A DNA stretch of 64,000 bases. It comes from Ignavibacteriota bacterium (GTDB taxonomy: Bacteria; Bacteroidota; Ignavibacteria; Tepidaquicellales; OLB5). Position numbers and translations under genes: made by a program. Below, piece after piece: positions 28,716 through 36,890 of the stretch. A model generated the notes under the pieces. The model was not told where the DNA came from, searched no databases, and saw nothing but the letters and a program-made list of their open reading frames with translations. The first letter of the stretch is position 1. Each line of letters opens with the position of its first letter. The DNA lies in assembly GCA_003820375.1 (NCBI GenBank), contig RPQH01000009.1, forward strand, positions 1 to 64,000, in the 5' to 3' direction.

Positions 28716-29510
28716 TTAAGTTACTAAAGCTAACTGAGAATTATTTGACCTGTTAAAAACCAACACAATATCTTTTCCTTTTATCTTAACATCAGGTATA
28801 ATTGTTTGTGTGGTATTAATTGCATTTGCTCTCACTATTCCACCATTTGCATATTTACTGAATAATGAGGATGACATTATACCATTGTTAAGAGCGGCAA
28901 AAAAACCTGTTCCGTATCTTTGTACGGCATTTTTATTAATTACAAACTCTCCCGGTGTAAGCATAGCCGGAACAGTATCTCCATACCCGCTGCCTGGTAT
29001 CATTCCGCCTGATGCTTTAAATAATGCTGAAAAAATATTTCCTCCGGGAATAAGTGAGAGCAATGAACCAACCATATCAATTGTTTTGACCAGGTCCATT
29101 ATGCTTTTCACAATCTCGTATGCAGTACTGAATGAGCTTATTATATCACTTCCGCCCAGTGCGATAAGCTGACGGATTTGTTTTGCAATTCCCAGCGATT
29201 GTTTAAATGCATCTACAACAGAATTTTTCAGATTATCTTCATTTTCAGTACCGGTTTTAATTTCAGTATCTTTATTTTTAATTAATGAATTTCCCGGCGA
29301 ATTTTTTCTGAATAGATCTAAACCGGCAGAAGATGTTTTTAAATTTTCTTTAAGCAATGTAAACTGTTTGTTCAGTTTTGAAAACTCTACCGTACCAATT
29401 TCACCGGTTTTGATAAGATATACCAGTGCTTCTTTCAGCTCTTTGACTTCACTAATTGTTGTTTTAATATTTTCTAAATTTAATGTCATTTTGTTCATTT
29501 CTAATTTCAC
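28716..29510 (-). CDS. short tape measure protein
   Basis: 264 residues. The N-terminal third is a coiled coil (LENIKTTISEVKELKEALVYL..., KLNKQFTLLKENLKT). A hydrophobic middle follows (SLLSLIPGGNIFSALF), then the C-terminal motif GGMIPGSGYGDTVPAMLTPGEFVI at about 168-190. The motif GGxIPGxGxGDxVPAxLTPGEFVI is highly characteristic of tail tape measure proteins. Since the tape measure sets tail length at roughly 1.5 angstrom per residue, the expected tail is near 40 nm, much shorter than in most siphophages (600-2000 residues). The likely real start is Met1, Met5 or Met8, with little effect on length. Confidence 0.82.
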   Translation of the reverse strand: MKLEMNKMTLNLENIKTTISEVKELKEALVYLIKTGEIGTVEFSKLNKQFTLLKENLKTSSAGLDLFRKNSPGNSLIKNKDTEIKTGTENEDNLKNSVVDAFKQSLGIAKQIRQLIALGGSDIISSFSTAYEIVKSIMDLVKTIDMVGSLLSLIPGGNIFSALFKASGGMIPGSGYGDTVPAMLTPGEFVINKNAVQRYGTGFFAALNNGIMSSSLFSKYANGGIVRANAINTTQTIIPDVKIKGKDIVLVFNRSNNSQLALVT

Positions 29511-29523
29511 ACATTACTTATAA

Positions 29524-29558
29524 CACCCCTCTCCAAATGGAGAGGGGCAGGGGTGAGG
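29524..29558. repeat. REP-like palindrome with G-rich extension
   Basis: The perfect palindrome CCCCTCTCC-aaat-GGAGAGGGG (29526-29547) is followed by CAGGGGTGAGG, which repeats the right arm. The same element in opposite orientation is at 32354-32389, and a degenerate copy is at 34652-34692. All three are in gaps of the phage-like operon. Confidence 0.85.
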
Positions 29559-29560
29559 TT

Positions 29561-29788
29561 TTACTTATTTAAATATTCTTTCATTAGATATTCCTGTTTC
29601 AAGTTATCCAGATTCTCAAACGCCAGCAGTTCCCAGAAATCCGTTTCTTTGTATTTGCCTGCCGCGTGTTTAGATATACCTTGAGCTTTGCAAATAAAAT
29701 GTATCATATAGTTATACTGCAGCTCTTCAGGTACCTCGTACTCCTGCGGAATAAAATACTTTATCCTGAAAGCTTCCGGCATTGACAC
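29561..29788 (-). CDS. second tail assembly chaperone-like protein
   Basis: 75 residues, mainly helical (LQYNYMIHFICKAQGISKHAAGKYKETDFWELLAFENLDNL...). It lies just behind the chaperone gene (2 bases between stop and start) and directly before the tape measure gene. This is the place of the G/GT-type chaperone pair in tailed phages. It is a separate frame, so expression by frameshift is not needed, but a fused product by slippage cannot be excluded. The REP-like palindrome begins immediately after the stop. Confidence 0.55.
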   Translation of the reverse strand: MSMPEAFRIKYFIPQEYEVPEELQYNYMIHFICKAQGISKHAAGKYKETDFWELLAFENLDNLKQEYLMKEYLNK

Positions 29789-29790
29789 AA

Positions 29791-30285
29791 TTAAGCCGCG
29801 GATATAAACCTGCTCCTGCCTGTAATTATAAAAAAATCGGATACCGCTTCCCTTATCAGCTTCAATATTTCATTATCTTCAAAATTCAATTTACTTGTAT
29901 CGCCAATTAATATTCTTTTTATGAAGGGCTTTATAAAATCAATATCTGCTATAAGCTCAAGCAGAACCAATCCTTCACAATCTGAATAAAGAGATATTAA
30001 TGATTGCAGCTCCGTGTTTTGGCAAAATTCATTTTCTGCAATGTTAAGCTGATTGGTTAATTCTTTTACTTTTTCATCATCTCCACCATCAATCAGTTGT
30101 CCAATGGCGGTTTTAAGCTCATTTATTCTTGATTTATAATATTCAAATTCTGTCAGGTCAATATCTTTCGTGTATTCGTGGAGCAGCTTTCTGTATTTAA
30201 TAAGTACCGGTGCAGCAAGCCGCAGCAGTTCCAGGTTATTATCCTTTAACCTGTATTGCTGGTCTTTATATTTGTAAGTGTTCAT
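29791..30285 (-). CDS. tail assembly chaperone-like protein
   Basis: 164 residues, almost fully helical, with a short beta N-terminus (YKYKDQQYRLKDNN) and a long charged helix region (ELKTAIGQLIDGGDDEKVKELTNQLNIAENEF). Such proteins bind the tape measure during tail assembly in siphophages and gene transfer agents. The identification rests on the position between the tail tube and the tape measure gene and on its length. No specific family motif is visible. Confidence 0.5.
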   Translation of the reverse strand: MNTYKYKDQQYRLKDNNLELLRLAAPVLIKYRKLLHEYTKDIDLTEFEYYKSRINELKTAIGQLIDGGDDEKVKELTNQLNIAENEFCQNTELQSLISLYSDCEGLVLLELIADIDFIKPFIKRILIGDTSKLNFEDNEILKLIREAVSDFFIITGRSRFISAA

Positions 30286-30579
30286 GTTAAATAAATTACG
30301 AGCCGTTGCCCAATGTTTAACTTTATTTAGTTACTTTAATTTTATTAGTTCTATTTATTTACCGGGTCCGTAAGCGAAGTAATCCCATTAATGATTCGAA
30401 GGTTTTAATTACTCATCCCTCTAACCCCTCTTGCATCTGCTTCCCATTTACTGGATCTTCGGCTTATTAAGGGTAGTTTGCTCTTCTATTAATCTAATAT
30501 CAAATAATGGTTCATTGCCTATATTCATTGTTCATTGCTCATTGTTCATTGCTCAATGCTAATTGTTCATTGCTCATTC
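30286..30579. repeat. gap with tandem heptamers (TTCATTG type)
   Basis: The stretch 30505-30578 consists of imperfect 7-base units (ttcattg, ttcattgc, tcattgt) repeated about nine times. The rest of the gap has no gene. A weak C-run (catccctctaacccctc) at 30414-30432 resembles half of the REP-like palindromes. Confidence 0.75.
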
Positions 30580-31152
30580 TTAATTGACACCCGTTTCCAC
30601 CAGCACAAACTCTGTGTTTGCTGCAATTGTAACAGGTCCGGGAGTTCTTATTCCCACGTGTGCAATAGCTAACCTTATTGCAACAATGTCATCAGCACTT
30701 ATCATGACGGAGCTCATTGGTACAATAGCTGTTGATTCGTACGGCATTGATTTTGCTCCGCCGGGTGCAGTCACTTTCATCTGCGGTGTTATTTTTACTA
30801 CCTTAAATATCTCCTGGTGCTTGCCGCCGCGGATTCCGAGATATTTATATTCAAGGTACATCTTATCTCTTACTGTGAAGCACAGAAAATCAATTGCTGT
30901 CTTGTTTATTTCCATTAATATTCCTGAAGTATTTGCCATATATTCATATGATGTTTGTCTTATTACTCCGTCTTCACTTTTGTATTCTTCTTTATTAGCT
31001 TTAAGTTCAACCTCTGAGCTTGCTATATGCCCAAGGTCAAGACAGTTGGTTCCTTCGCTCAGGTTTTCAACTATTGCATAGTTTTCATCAAGCTCTATAA
31101 CTGCTATTTTATTTCCGCCTTTATCGTTTATATCATTTGTATTTACAGGCAT
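30580..31152 (-). CDS. major tail tube protein
   Basis: 190 residues. The beta-sandwich pattern (KIAVIELDENYAIVENL, SEVELKANKEEYKSEDGVIRQTSYEYMANTSGILMEINKTAIDFLCF, RGGKHQEIFKVVKITPQMKV, ASEFVLVET-like end) fits the siphophage tail-tube fold (phage lambda gpV / HK97 gp6-type). The gene is between the tail terminator and the chaperone, as expected. Several copies would stack into the hollow tail tube around the tape measure protein. Confidence 0.65.
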   Translation of the reverse strand: MPVNTNDINDKGGNKIAVIELDENYAIVENLSEGTNCLDLGHIASSEVELKANKEEYKSEDGVIRQTSYEYMANTSGILMEINKTAIDFLCFTVRDKMYLEYKYLGIRGGKHQEIFKVVKITPQMKVTAPGGAKSMPYESTAIVPMSSVMISADDIVAIRLAIAHVGIRTPGPVTIAANTEFVLVETGVN

Positions 31153-31173
31153 TGTAAAATTCTCCTTTTATTT

Positions 31174-31671
31174 TTATTCCGGGTTTAAAAATCTTGATTC
31201 ATCAATAACGCCAATGTTGAATTCAACTTTTGGCATCAGGTAATTTCCCATTTTATTTAATGTATTTAACCCTGTAATTTTCAGGTTCTTCAAATCATAA
31301 AGAGTGAGATATTCATCTATCATCGGGTCCTGGTAATTTAATCCGGCAATATCGTTGTTCAATATTATTCTGCTTAATCCATACATGTAGCTGTCTATAA
31401 TTTGTTTGTAATACTCCACCGGCTGCTTTGCAAGCATAAACTGAAACTCCGCAAGAACTTTCACTCTTTTAAATATTCCTGCATCCTCAAACTCATCGAC
31501 ATTTTCAATTTCTGTAAGCTTTATCAGGTAAGTTCTGTCTTTCAAATTTGCAGGAAGAAAATTTACATCCAGGTTAGCATCAACTTCTCTTACCGGTGCT
31601 TCGTTGAGTAATGCTGAATTAAGAGCTTCAATCTTAATATTCAGCCAGCTTTTTATTAATTGATATATCAT
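31174..31671 (-). CDS. tail completion / terminator-like protein
   Basis: 165 residues with a mixed alpha/beta pattern. The size and the position between the connector and the tail tube correspond to the tail terminator protein (lambda gpU type). Its start overlaps the previous stop by 4 bases (31668-31671). No family motif was recognised, so this is a positional call. Confidence 0.5.
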   Translation of the reverse strand: MIYQLIKSWLNIKIEALNSALLNEAPVREVDANLDVNFLPANLKDRTYLIKLTEIENVDEFEDAGIFKRVKVLAEFQFMLAKQPVEYYKQIIDSYMYGLSRIILNNDIAGLNYQDPMIDEYLTLYDLKNLKITGLNTLNKMGNYLMPKVEFNIGVIDESRFLNPE

Positions 31672-32342
31672 CCTCTTGTTATTTTAAGTTGTGTGGAATT
31701 TTTCGCTTTTGGATAACCGCTTCGGGTTTCATCGCTGAAAAAAGCATTATTTGACCAGAGCTCTTCATATTTCTTAGCGAAAAGCTTTGCCTTGAGCATG
31801 TACTGGTCATTCTCACCGGCAATTGCATCTTCGAGAACTAACTGCAGCCATTTATATGCAAAGAAAAGGTCGTATGTTGTTTCAGTGAGATAAGCCGAGA
31901 AGTCAATTGTTCCATCCTGAACAGATGTGTTAACTCTGTAGTAATTATAAATTGAGTTTGTAATAACTGTTTTAATTTCCACTCCTGTAAATGTAATTAT
32001 TACAACATCATTCCATTTAAACCTGTCATTGCTTCCCTGGAGTGTAACTTTTTTTTCTCCGCCTGTTAATTCTATTACTTCTACAAACAATCTCATCCGT
32101 GAAAGCTTGTCTTCCTTACTTGCAATGCCTGTTTCGTTAGTATTTATTATTGTTCCGTTTTCTCTTAATACTAGCTCATTCTGAAGAAGTACCGGTCTGT
32201 AACCCCTTGCAAGGAAATCATTAAGAACAATTTGCTCAGCTTTTTCCTTTTGCTTATTGTAATTGGTTTCTCCCTGCCATAAATACCGCGATAATTCCGG
32301 CAAAAATCCTTTTATGTATTCTTCTGTAATGTAGTTTTTCAT
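31668..32342 (-). CDS. head-tail connector-like protein
   Basis: 224 residues. The helix-rich start (MKNYITEEYIKGFLPELSRYL) and the long helical C-terminus (TYDLFFAYKWLQLVLEDAIAGENDQYMLKAKLFAKKYEELW) fit the head-completion/connector adaptor family (gp6/gp15-like), which docks to the portal. A beta insert lies in between (EVIELTGGEKKVTLQGSND). It follows the major capsid gene, the usual place of the adaptor. The assignment is from fold pattern and order. Confidence 0.55.
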   Translation of the reverse strand: MKNYITEEYIKGFLPELSRYLWQGETNYNKQKEKAEQIVLNDFLARGYRPVLLQNELVLRENGTIINTNETGIASKEDKLSRMRLFVEVIELTGGEKKVTLQGSNDRFKWNDVVIITFTGVEIKTVITNSIYNYYRVNTSVQDGTIDFSAYLTETTYDLFFAYKWLQLVLEDAIAGENDQYMLKAKLFAKKYEELWSNNAFFSDETRSGYPKAKNSTQLKITRG

Positions 32343-32353
32343 GTTTGTTTTTT

Positions 32354-32389
32354 TACCTCACCCCAACCCCTCTCCATGTGGAGAGGGGT
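32354..32389. repeat. REP-like palindrome with G-rich extension (inverted copy)
   Basis: Read on the minus strand it is AACCCCTCTCC-aca-TGGAGAGGGG followed by TTGGGGTGAGG. The palindrome (32367-32388) matches the element at 29524-29558 in reverse orientation. It lies between the capsid and connector genes. Confidence 0.85.
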
Positions 32390-32448
32390 TTAAATATTCC
32401 AATTTTTCAATTTTCAATTTTCAACTTGCAGCCTGAAACATGCAACCG

Positions 32449-33429
32449 CTAAACTGTTGCAAAGTTACTTCCAATCCACCATCTCCAGTCATTCACTTCC
32501 ACACCCCAGCGTGCAACCACGGTTGCTTTGTATCCTTTGGTTTCCATATCCTGCCAGAAATCGAATGTCAAAGGCATTCTTTCATACCATATAAGTCCGT
32601 TATGTTTTGCACCCAGGAACCATGCATCGGAATCGGTAAGGTAGTGCCATTCTACCGGTGTTATTAAATTTTGTGTAACATTAATGTCGTTATAATCGCT
32701 GCCGATAATCTTTTCAGTTTCAAGTATTGTCTTAGCAGTAAATCTGAGGGAAGGCGGTATTAATAAAGTATCCGGCATTACTGCAACAATCTCATTTCTG
32801 CTGTTCCTGTTGTTTGTAATTGTCATCAGGTTATAAGCAGTTTGCAGGTTAGGTGAAGATAAAGGAAGTGCTAAGCCGTTATACTTTACTCCCGGACCGC
32901 CTTTATAAAGAGGTCTGAGATTGTCACTTAAGTTAAAGAAGGGTTTACCGTCAAAAACAAAATCTCCTGTGGGATCATCTATGATACCGGTTATGGATGC
33001 ATTAAATATATCGCTTCCTGCAAGCAAGCCGCCTTCATTGAATATCCTTGCAGCATACTGCTCTTTGGTTCTGATATATGCATCGCCGTAAGTCTTTGCA
33101 AAATCACGTACCAGGTTTGCAACTTTTTCCTTCGGTGCATCTTCTACCGTTTCAAATGTGTATTCAACACCATCACCGAAAGTTCTGTTCTTTGAATAAA
33201 TTGTAAAACCTTCAAGCGGATTTGAGAAAACTATCTTCTCGCCTTCTTTTTTCTCGGTAAGCTTGCCCATTCCTATAGCATTCGTTTTATTTTCATATGC
33301 GGAGTCGGAAGGTCTTACTTCAAATATTTTGTCGTAAACGCTTGGTACGTTTTCGTATGCCTCTATTCCATAGAGGTACATATCTTTTTTAATAAGCTCT
33401 GTAAATTGATTTCTTGTTACTTCTGCCAT
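32449..33429 (-). CDS. major capsid protein
   Basis: About 326 residues from the ATG at 33429. A longer frame extends 22 codons into a tandem nonamer array, whose translation (NLTNLINLTNL) is an artefact. The protein starts AEVTRNQFTELIKKDMYLYGIEAYENVPSVYDKIFEV. Then come GEKIVFSNPLEGFTIYSKNRTFGDGVEYTFETVEDA, a spine-helix like segment (VANLVRDFAKTYGDAYIRTKEQYAARIFNEG), and VAVMPDTLLIPPSLRFTAKTILETE near the C-terminus. The order matches the HK97-fold capsid proteins of Mu-like and GTA-like phages (with a conserved PDTLLIPP-type segment in the A domain). It ends WRWWIGSNFATV. No protease gene is adjacent, so maturation is not evident. Confidence 0.82.
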   Translation of the reverse strand: MAEVTRNQFTELIKKDMYLYGIEAYENVPSVYDKIFEVRPSDSAYENKTNAIGMGKLTEKKEGEKIVFSNPLEGFTIYSKNRTFGDGVEYTFETVEDAPKEKVANLVRDFAKTYGDAYIRTKEQYAARIFNEGGLLAGSDIFNASITGIIDDPTGDFVFDGKPFFNLSDNLRPLYKGGPGVKYNGLALPLSSPNLQTAYNLMTITNNRNSRNEIVAVMPDTLLIPPSLRFTAKTILETEKIIGSDYNDINVTQNLITPVEWHYLTDSDAWFLGAKHNGLIWYERMPLTFDFWQDMETKGYKATVVARWGVEVNDWRWWIGSNFATV

Positions 33430-33494
33430 TTTTAAGTTCGTTAAGTTTATTAAGTTCGTTAAGTTTATTAAGTTCGTTAAGTTTGTTAAGTTCA
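33430..33494. repeat. tandem nonamer array abutting the capsid start codon
   Basis: Seven 9-base units of the form GTTCGTTAA/GTTTATTAA alternate. They run to within 6 bases of the capsid ATG and form its untranslated leader. A similar array abuts the portal start. Confidence 0.85.
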
Positions 33495-33525
33495 CGCTGC
33501 GTCACTACGTGACTTAATCATTTGC

Positions 33526-33660
33526 TTGTAATCTGCAATCTGTAATCTGCAATCTGTAATCTGCAATCTCCAATCTGCAATCTTTAATCTGTAATTTGTA
33601 ATCTGCAATCTGTAATCTGTAATCTCCAATCCGCTTTTCTATTCGCAATTCACAATTCGA
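33526..33660. repeat. tandem heptamer array (TGCAATC type)
   Basis: About seventeen imperfect 7-base units (ctgcaat, ctgtaat, ctccaat) follow one another. The reverse complement (GATTGCA) is the unit of the array at 51434-51487. Repeat of this type fills the gap between capsid and decoration genes. Confidence 0.85.
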
Positions 33661-33674
33661 AATTCGCAATTGAA

Positions 33675-34160
33675 TTAATCTCCCTGGAACTTCGAATAAT
33701 TTATCCTTACAACTGCATCGTTTGCACTGCCGCGTTCGATGTAGGTTCCGGGCTTTTCAATCACAACAACATCATTATTTCCTGCAGCTAAATTTACTAT
33801 CTGTGCAGTACCATCGTTTACACCAATCAGGTCATATGCATTGCCAACATTTGCCTGAGTCACTGCACCACTTGCTGGAATTAAATATCTTGCATCAGGG
33901 TCTTTCACAATCAATATCTTATCCTTGCCTGCAGTTGATGAGCTTACCCATACTCCATCATCATCACCTGCTCCCCTGCCTTCGGGAATTATTGCATAAC
34001 CATACAATGTGGTATCTGCAGTCAGTGCAAGGCGTACATTTCCGTCATTATCAAGCACTACAAAATTTGCTGAATCATGTTTAAATTTTTGTGACGCGGC
34101 AACCGGCATTTCTACCGATTCTACACACGGAGTAATACATCCGTATTTAATACTTGCCAT
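33675..34160 (-). CDS. capsid decoration-like protein
   Basis: 161 residues, beta-rich and with many small residues. The sequence YGCITPCVESVEMPVAASQKFKHDSANFVVLDNDGNVRLA and the repeated turn GTYIERGSANDAVVRINYSKF resemble head-decoration or cement proteins (DUF2190-type) found beside major capsid genes. It overlaps the scaffold gene by 14 bases. It would stabilise the capsid from outside; the assignment is by fold pattern and order. Confidence 0.6.
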   Translation of the reverse strand: MASIKYGCITPCVESVEMPVAASQKFKHDSANFVVLDNDGNVRLALTADTTLYGYAIIPEGRGAGDDDGVWVSSSTAGKDKILIVKDPDARYLIPASGAVTQANVGNAYDLIGVNDGTAQIVNLAAGNNDVVVIEKPGTYIERGSANDAVVRINYSKFQGD

Positions 34161-34599
34161 TTTTCTTTGCTTCCTTTCTTTGTTGTCTTTGTTTTTTGAA
34201 AATCAGGTATATCTCTTCAGGTAACCCCATTCTTTCAGCTTCTTTTTTTTCATCTTCGCTTAACCTGTTATCACCTTTTTGTGATGGAGTGCCGCCTTTA
34301 TCTGTATCAACCGGCTTGCCTGTTACGGCTATCTTAACGAATGAACGGAGCTTTTCCAGCGGCAGGTCTTTTGCAAATTCTTTTTGTGATGTGTTAAGCT
34401 TTTTAAGAAGCTCGGTGCGTGTATCGTTTTCAATCTCTTCGTATTTTTTCTTCCATGTCTCTGCTTCAATCAGCTTTTGCTTTGTATCATCAAGCTCTGT
34501 TTTAATCTTTTCCAATTCCTGCTGTATATCATCCTGATAGCCGCTTCCGCCGCCTGTGGAGTTATCATCTGCGATAAGTATTGTGAATGGTTTTAACAT
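34147..34599 (-). CDS. scaffold-like coiled-coil protein
   Basis: 150 residues. A Gly/Ser/acidic start (ADDNSTGGGSGYQDD) is followed by a heptad coiled coil (IQQELEKIKTELDDTKQKLIEAETWKKKYEEIENDTRTELLKKL), then a basic C-terminus (KKQRQQRKEAKKNGK). This is the typical build of phage capsid scaffold proteins. It is the first gene of the minus-strand phage-like operon and is preceded by a promoter and leader. No prohead protease motif is visible in or near it. Confidence 0.65.
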   Translation of the reverse strand: MLKPFTILIADDNSTGGGSGYQDDIQQELEKIKTELDDTKQKLIEAETWKKKYEEIENDTRTELLKKLNTSQKEFAKDLPLEKLRSFVKIAVTGKPVDTDKGGTPSQKGDNRLSEDEKKEAERMGLPEEIYLIFKKQRQQRKEAKKNGKY

Positions 34600-34651
34600 G
34601 TGGTTGAATAATATATTTTTTATTATTTAAAATTATAGCTCTCACATTTTT

Positions 34652-34692
34652 TACTCCTCTTTTCTCAGTAGAGGGGCTAAGGGTGAGGTTTT
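34652..34692. repeat. degenerate REP-like palindrome
   Basis: Seen as TTACTCCTCTTTTCTC-AGTAGAGGGG-CTAAGGGTGAGGTTTT. The right half (GAGGGG-CTAAGGGTGAGG) matches the other two operon copies, and the left arm is imperfect. It lies between the attenuator and the scaffold gene. Confidence 0.7.
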
Positions 34693-34718
34693 GAGTTAAT
34701 AAAACTTGGGTATAGTAC

Positions 34719-34898
34719 AAAAAAAAAGAGCAAACCCAACATAGACTAAAAAATAATCTATGAAGAATTTGCCCCAAGTTCTTTGGTGACAAGTCTCGAA
34801 GGCGTTATTACAGCGCCTTAATTTTGTTGAACGAAACTATAAGAACAATAACTAAATCATCAACGTACAAACATACAACATGAAATTGCGTTTGTCAA
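34719..34898 (-). promoter_or_regulatory. promoter and attenuator-type leader of the capsid-tail operon
   Basis: On the minus strand a promoter TTGACA (34898-34893), 17-base spacer and TATGTTTG (34875-34868) matches the Bacteroidota-type TAnnTTTG consensus. The leader of about 144 bases contains a hairpin AAGGCG...CGCCTT (34819-34799) and then the block TTGTCACCAAAGAACTTGGG (ending at 34773) with GGGCAAATT. An inner hairpin CATAGA...TCTATG follows, then the closing arm TTTGCTC and a run of nine T (34727-34719). GGGCAAA can pair with TTTGCTC, giving a terminator. The same layout precedes the small terminase gene at 55715-55893. Confidence 0.75.
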
Positions 34899-35060
34899 GT
34901 TTTTAACGAAAAAAGTCTGTAACCTATTATGAAATTATCAGTTAGAGGATTTTTGTTAGTTCATAAAAATCAGTGATATGCAAAATACAGTATATAATCA
35001 GCAAATTCGGAATTGCAATACATAACTGTGAAATATATTTTTTTAAAGCGACTATTGATA
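34899..35060. other. upstream region of the capsid-tail operon, no gene
   Basis: AT-rich sequence between the operon promoter and the end of the TPR lipoprotein gene. No frame, terminator or other element is recognised here. Confidence 0.5.
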
Positions 35061-35894
35061 TCACTCTTCTGCTTCATCAAGCTTAGCTGCTGTAACCGAA
35101 TCAATTTTCGCACTCTTTTTATCTCCTGTTTTAGAAAATATCCAACCCCTTAATTTAAATGCTTTACTGTATTTTCTATTCAGTTCAATGGCTTTATCAA
35201 CTTCTGGCATCGCATTCACATAATCATTGCTCAAATAATAAGCGAGTCCTATACGGAAATGGATAAGTGGGTCATCAGGTTTTATACTTGCTGCTGTCTT
35301 AAATTCTTTTATAGCCAAATCAGGTTTCATCAGGTCCAGGTACAGGTTACCGAGTGCGTTGTATGCTTCCCAATATACACTATCAAGCTCAGTTACTTTT
35401 TGTAAATCATACAATGCTTTATTTGTTCTTGCCGTATCCTTATATATATCCGGTTCTGCCAAATAATAAGACATTCCCCTGAAATAATAGGAATGGGCAA
35501 TGTCTGATTTGAGTTTAATGGATGTCGTAAAATCATCAATAGATTCCTTGAATTTTTTCTGATTAAAATACAAACCGCCGCGGTCAGAATAATAACGCCA
35601 GTGCTTTTGGTCTAATTCAATCGATTTATTATAATCTATTAATGCCTTTTCTTCTTCATACATTTCTACATATATGTTGCCGCGGATATTATATGACGAT
35701 GCATCTTTGGGATTCATTTCAATTGATTTATTTATATATTCAAGCGCCTTCATTTTATTATCCTTTTTATATTCATTCCGTGCTAGGTCTTTATATCTTT
35801 CTCCTTTTATATTTTTACAGCCTGAACCGGTTAATAGGAATATGAATACCGGTATGAACAGAAAAATAACAACAAATATTCTTAATTGTTTCAT
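35061..35894 (-). CDS. TPR-repeat lipoprotein
   Basis: 277 residues. A lipoprotein signal ends in LTGSGC (Cys at about 26). Six to seven tetratricopeptide repeats follow (KDNKMKALEYINKSIEMNPKDASSYNIRGNIYVEM, EKALIDYNKSIELDQKHWRYYSDRGGLYF, KESIDDFTTSIKLKSD, PDLAIKEFKTAASIKPDDPLIHFRIGLAYYL). TPR stacks bind peptides or protein partners, so this is probably a periplasm-facing scaffold of unknown complex. It is about 22 bases from a paralogous TPR gene of nearly equal length; the pair looks like a tandem duplication. Confidence 0.82.
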   Translation of the reverse strand: MKQLRIFVVIFLFIPVFIFLLTGSGCKNIKGERYKDLARNEYKKDNKMKALEYINKSIEMNPKDASSYNIRGNIYVEMYEEEKALIDYNKSIELDQKHWRYYSDRGGLYFNQKKFKESIDDFTTSIKLKSDIAHSYYFRGMSYYLAEPDIYKDTARTNKALYDLQKVTELDSVYWEAYNALGNLYLDLMKPDLAIKEFKTAASIKPDDPLIHFRIGLAYYLSNDYVNAMPEVDKAIELNRKYSKAFKLRGWIFSKTGDKKSAKIDSVTAAKLDEAEE

Positions 35895-35915
35895 GAGCTT
35901 TTTAAATAAAAATGA

Positions 35916-36767
35916 CTATTCTTCAACAACTTTTACTCCATACTCAATTGCATGAAGAGAATCTGATTTAGAATTTATCTTATCACCTAAGGCTGAATAA
36001 ATTTCACTTCTTAAACCGAAAGCTTTTCCATATTTATTATTTAAACTTATTGCAGTGTTACATTCTGCCAATGCACTATCAAGTTCTTTCAAATTAAAAT
36101 ATGCAGAAGCTAATCGGTAATGAATAGCCGGGTTGCCGGATTCTAATTGTACTGCAATTTTAAAATCCTTCAACGCATTGTCATATTCTTTGTAATCCAT
36201 ATAAGAAATTCCACGCCACATGTATGCATCTGTATATTCTTTATCCAATTCCACTGCCTTATCGAAATTTTGAAATATATTATTCTTCAGGGTATCATCA
36301 TCATATGACGTTCTAATGAAATGTTTATAAGCACGGCCCCTGTAGCAATATCCTTTTGCAAAATCACTATTCCTGTCTAAACACGAATTGAAATCATTAA
36401 TCGCGTGTTCATAATTCTCTTTGTTCATATATACCAATGCGCGGTTAAAATAATAGCGGTAATTATCCGGATTTAATTCAATTGCTTTTGAATAATCTCT
36501 CATCGATTTATCAAACTCTTTCAATTTCAAATAAACATTTCCACGGACATTATATGCAGCTGCATTATTTGAATCTTTATCTATTGCCTTATTAACATAA
36601 AAAAGTGCTTTATCATAGTTTTCTTTCATCAATTCATCATTTGCTAATTCATCATAGTCCTTGTTAAAGCTGCAGCTTGAGTTTACTAAAATTATGATAA
36701 GAAATAATAAGGATAGCGTAATATTAAAATTTCTAAAGAGACGGTTTAGTATGAAGCGAATTAGCAT
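35916..36767 (-). CDS. TPR-repeat lipoprotein, paralogue of the neighbour
   Basis: 283 residues. Lipoprotein signal with a Cys at about residue 32 (LVNSSC). The TPR repeats (MKENYDKALFYVNKAIDKDSNNAAAYNVRGNVYLKLKEFDKSMRDYSKAIELNPDNYRYYFNRALVYMNKENYEHAINDF...) follow the same order as in the neighbour, and both share the ending with a last repeat DKxNSKSDS. A tandem duplication is the simplest explanation. Function unknown. Confidence 0.8.
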   Translation of the reverse strand: MLIRFILNRLFRNFNITLSLLFLIIILVNSSCSFNKDYDELANDELMKENYDKALFYVNKAIDKDSNNAAAYNVRGNVYLKLKEFDKSMRDYSKAIELNPDNYRYYFNRALVYMNKENYEHAINDFNSCLDRNSDFAKGYCYRGRAYKHFIRTSYDDDTLKNNIFQNFDKAVELDKEYTDAYMWRGISYMDYKEYDNALKDFKIAVQLESGNPAIHYRLASAYFNLKELDSALAECNTAISLNNKYGKAFGLRSEIYSALGDKINSKSDSLHAIEYGVKVVEE

Positions 36768-36890
36768 TTTGTCATTAACTTAACAAAAAATACATAATTA
36801 TTTTGATAAATACAGTAAAAATAGAAATGTAAGATTAACTTCTTGCAAAAGCGTACGACACATATCAGGGAATTGAATGAATTATGGAAA

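Noticed and set aside
33430-33495. Extended N-terminus of the capsid protein (NLTNLINLTNL)
   Set aside because: It is the translation of a tandem nonamer array. The ATG at 33429 gives the natural capsid start.
24756-34599. A complete, inducible prophage
   Set aside because: No integrase, att sites, replication genes or fibre was recognised, and terminase and portal are elsewhere. A complete unit is not shown.
34565-34792. 75-codon frame over the capsid-operon leader
   Set aside because: It runs through the attenuator hairpin and the T-run and overlaps the scaffold start. It is better explained as leader RNA.
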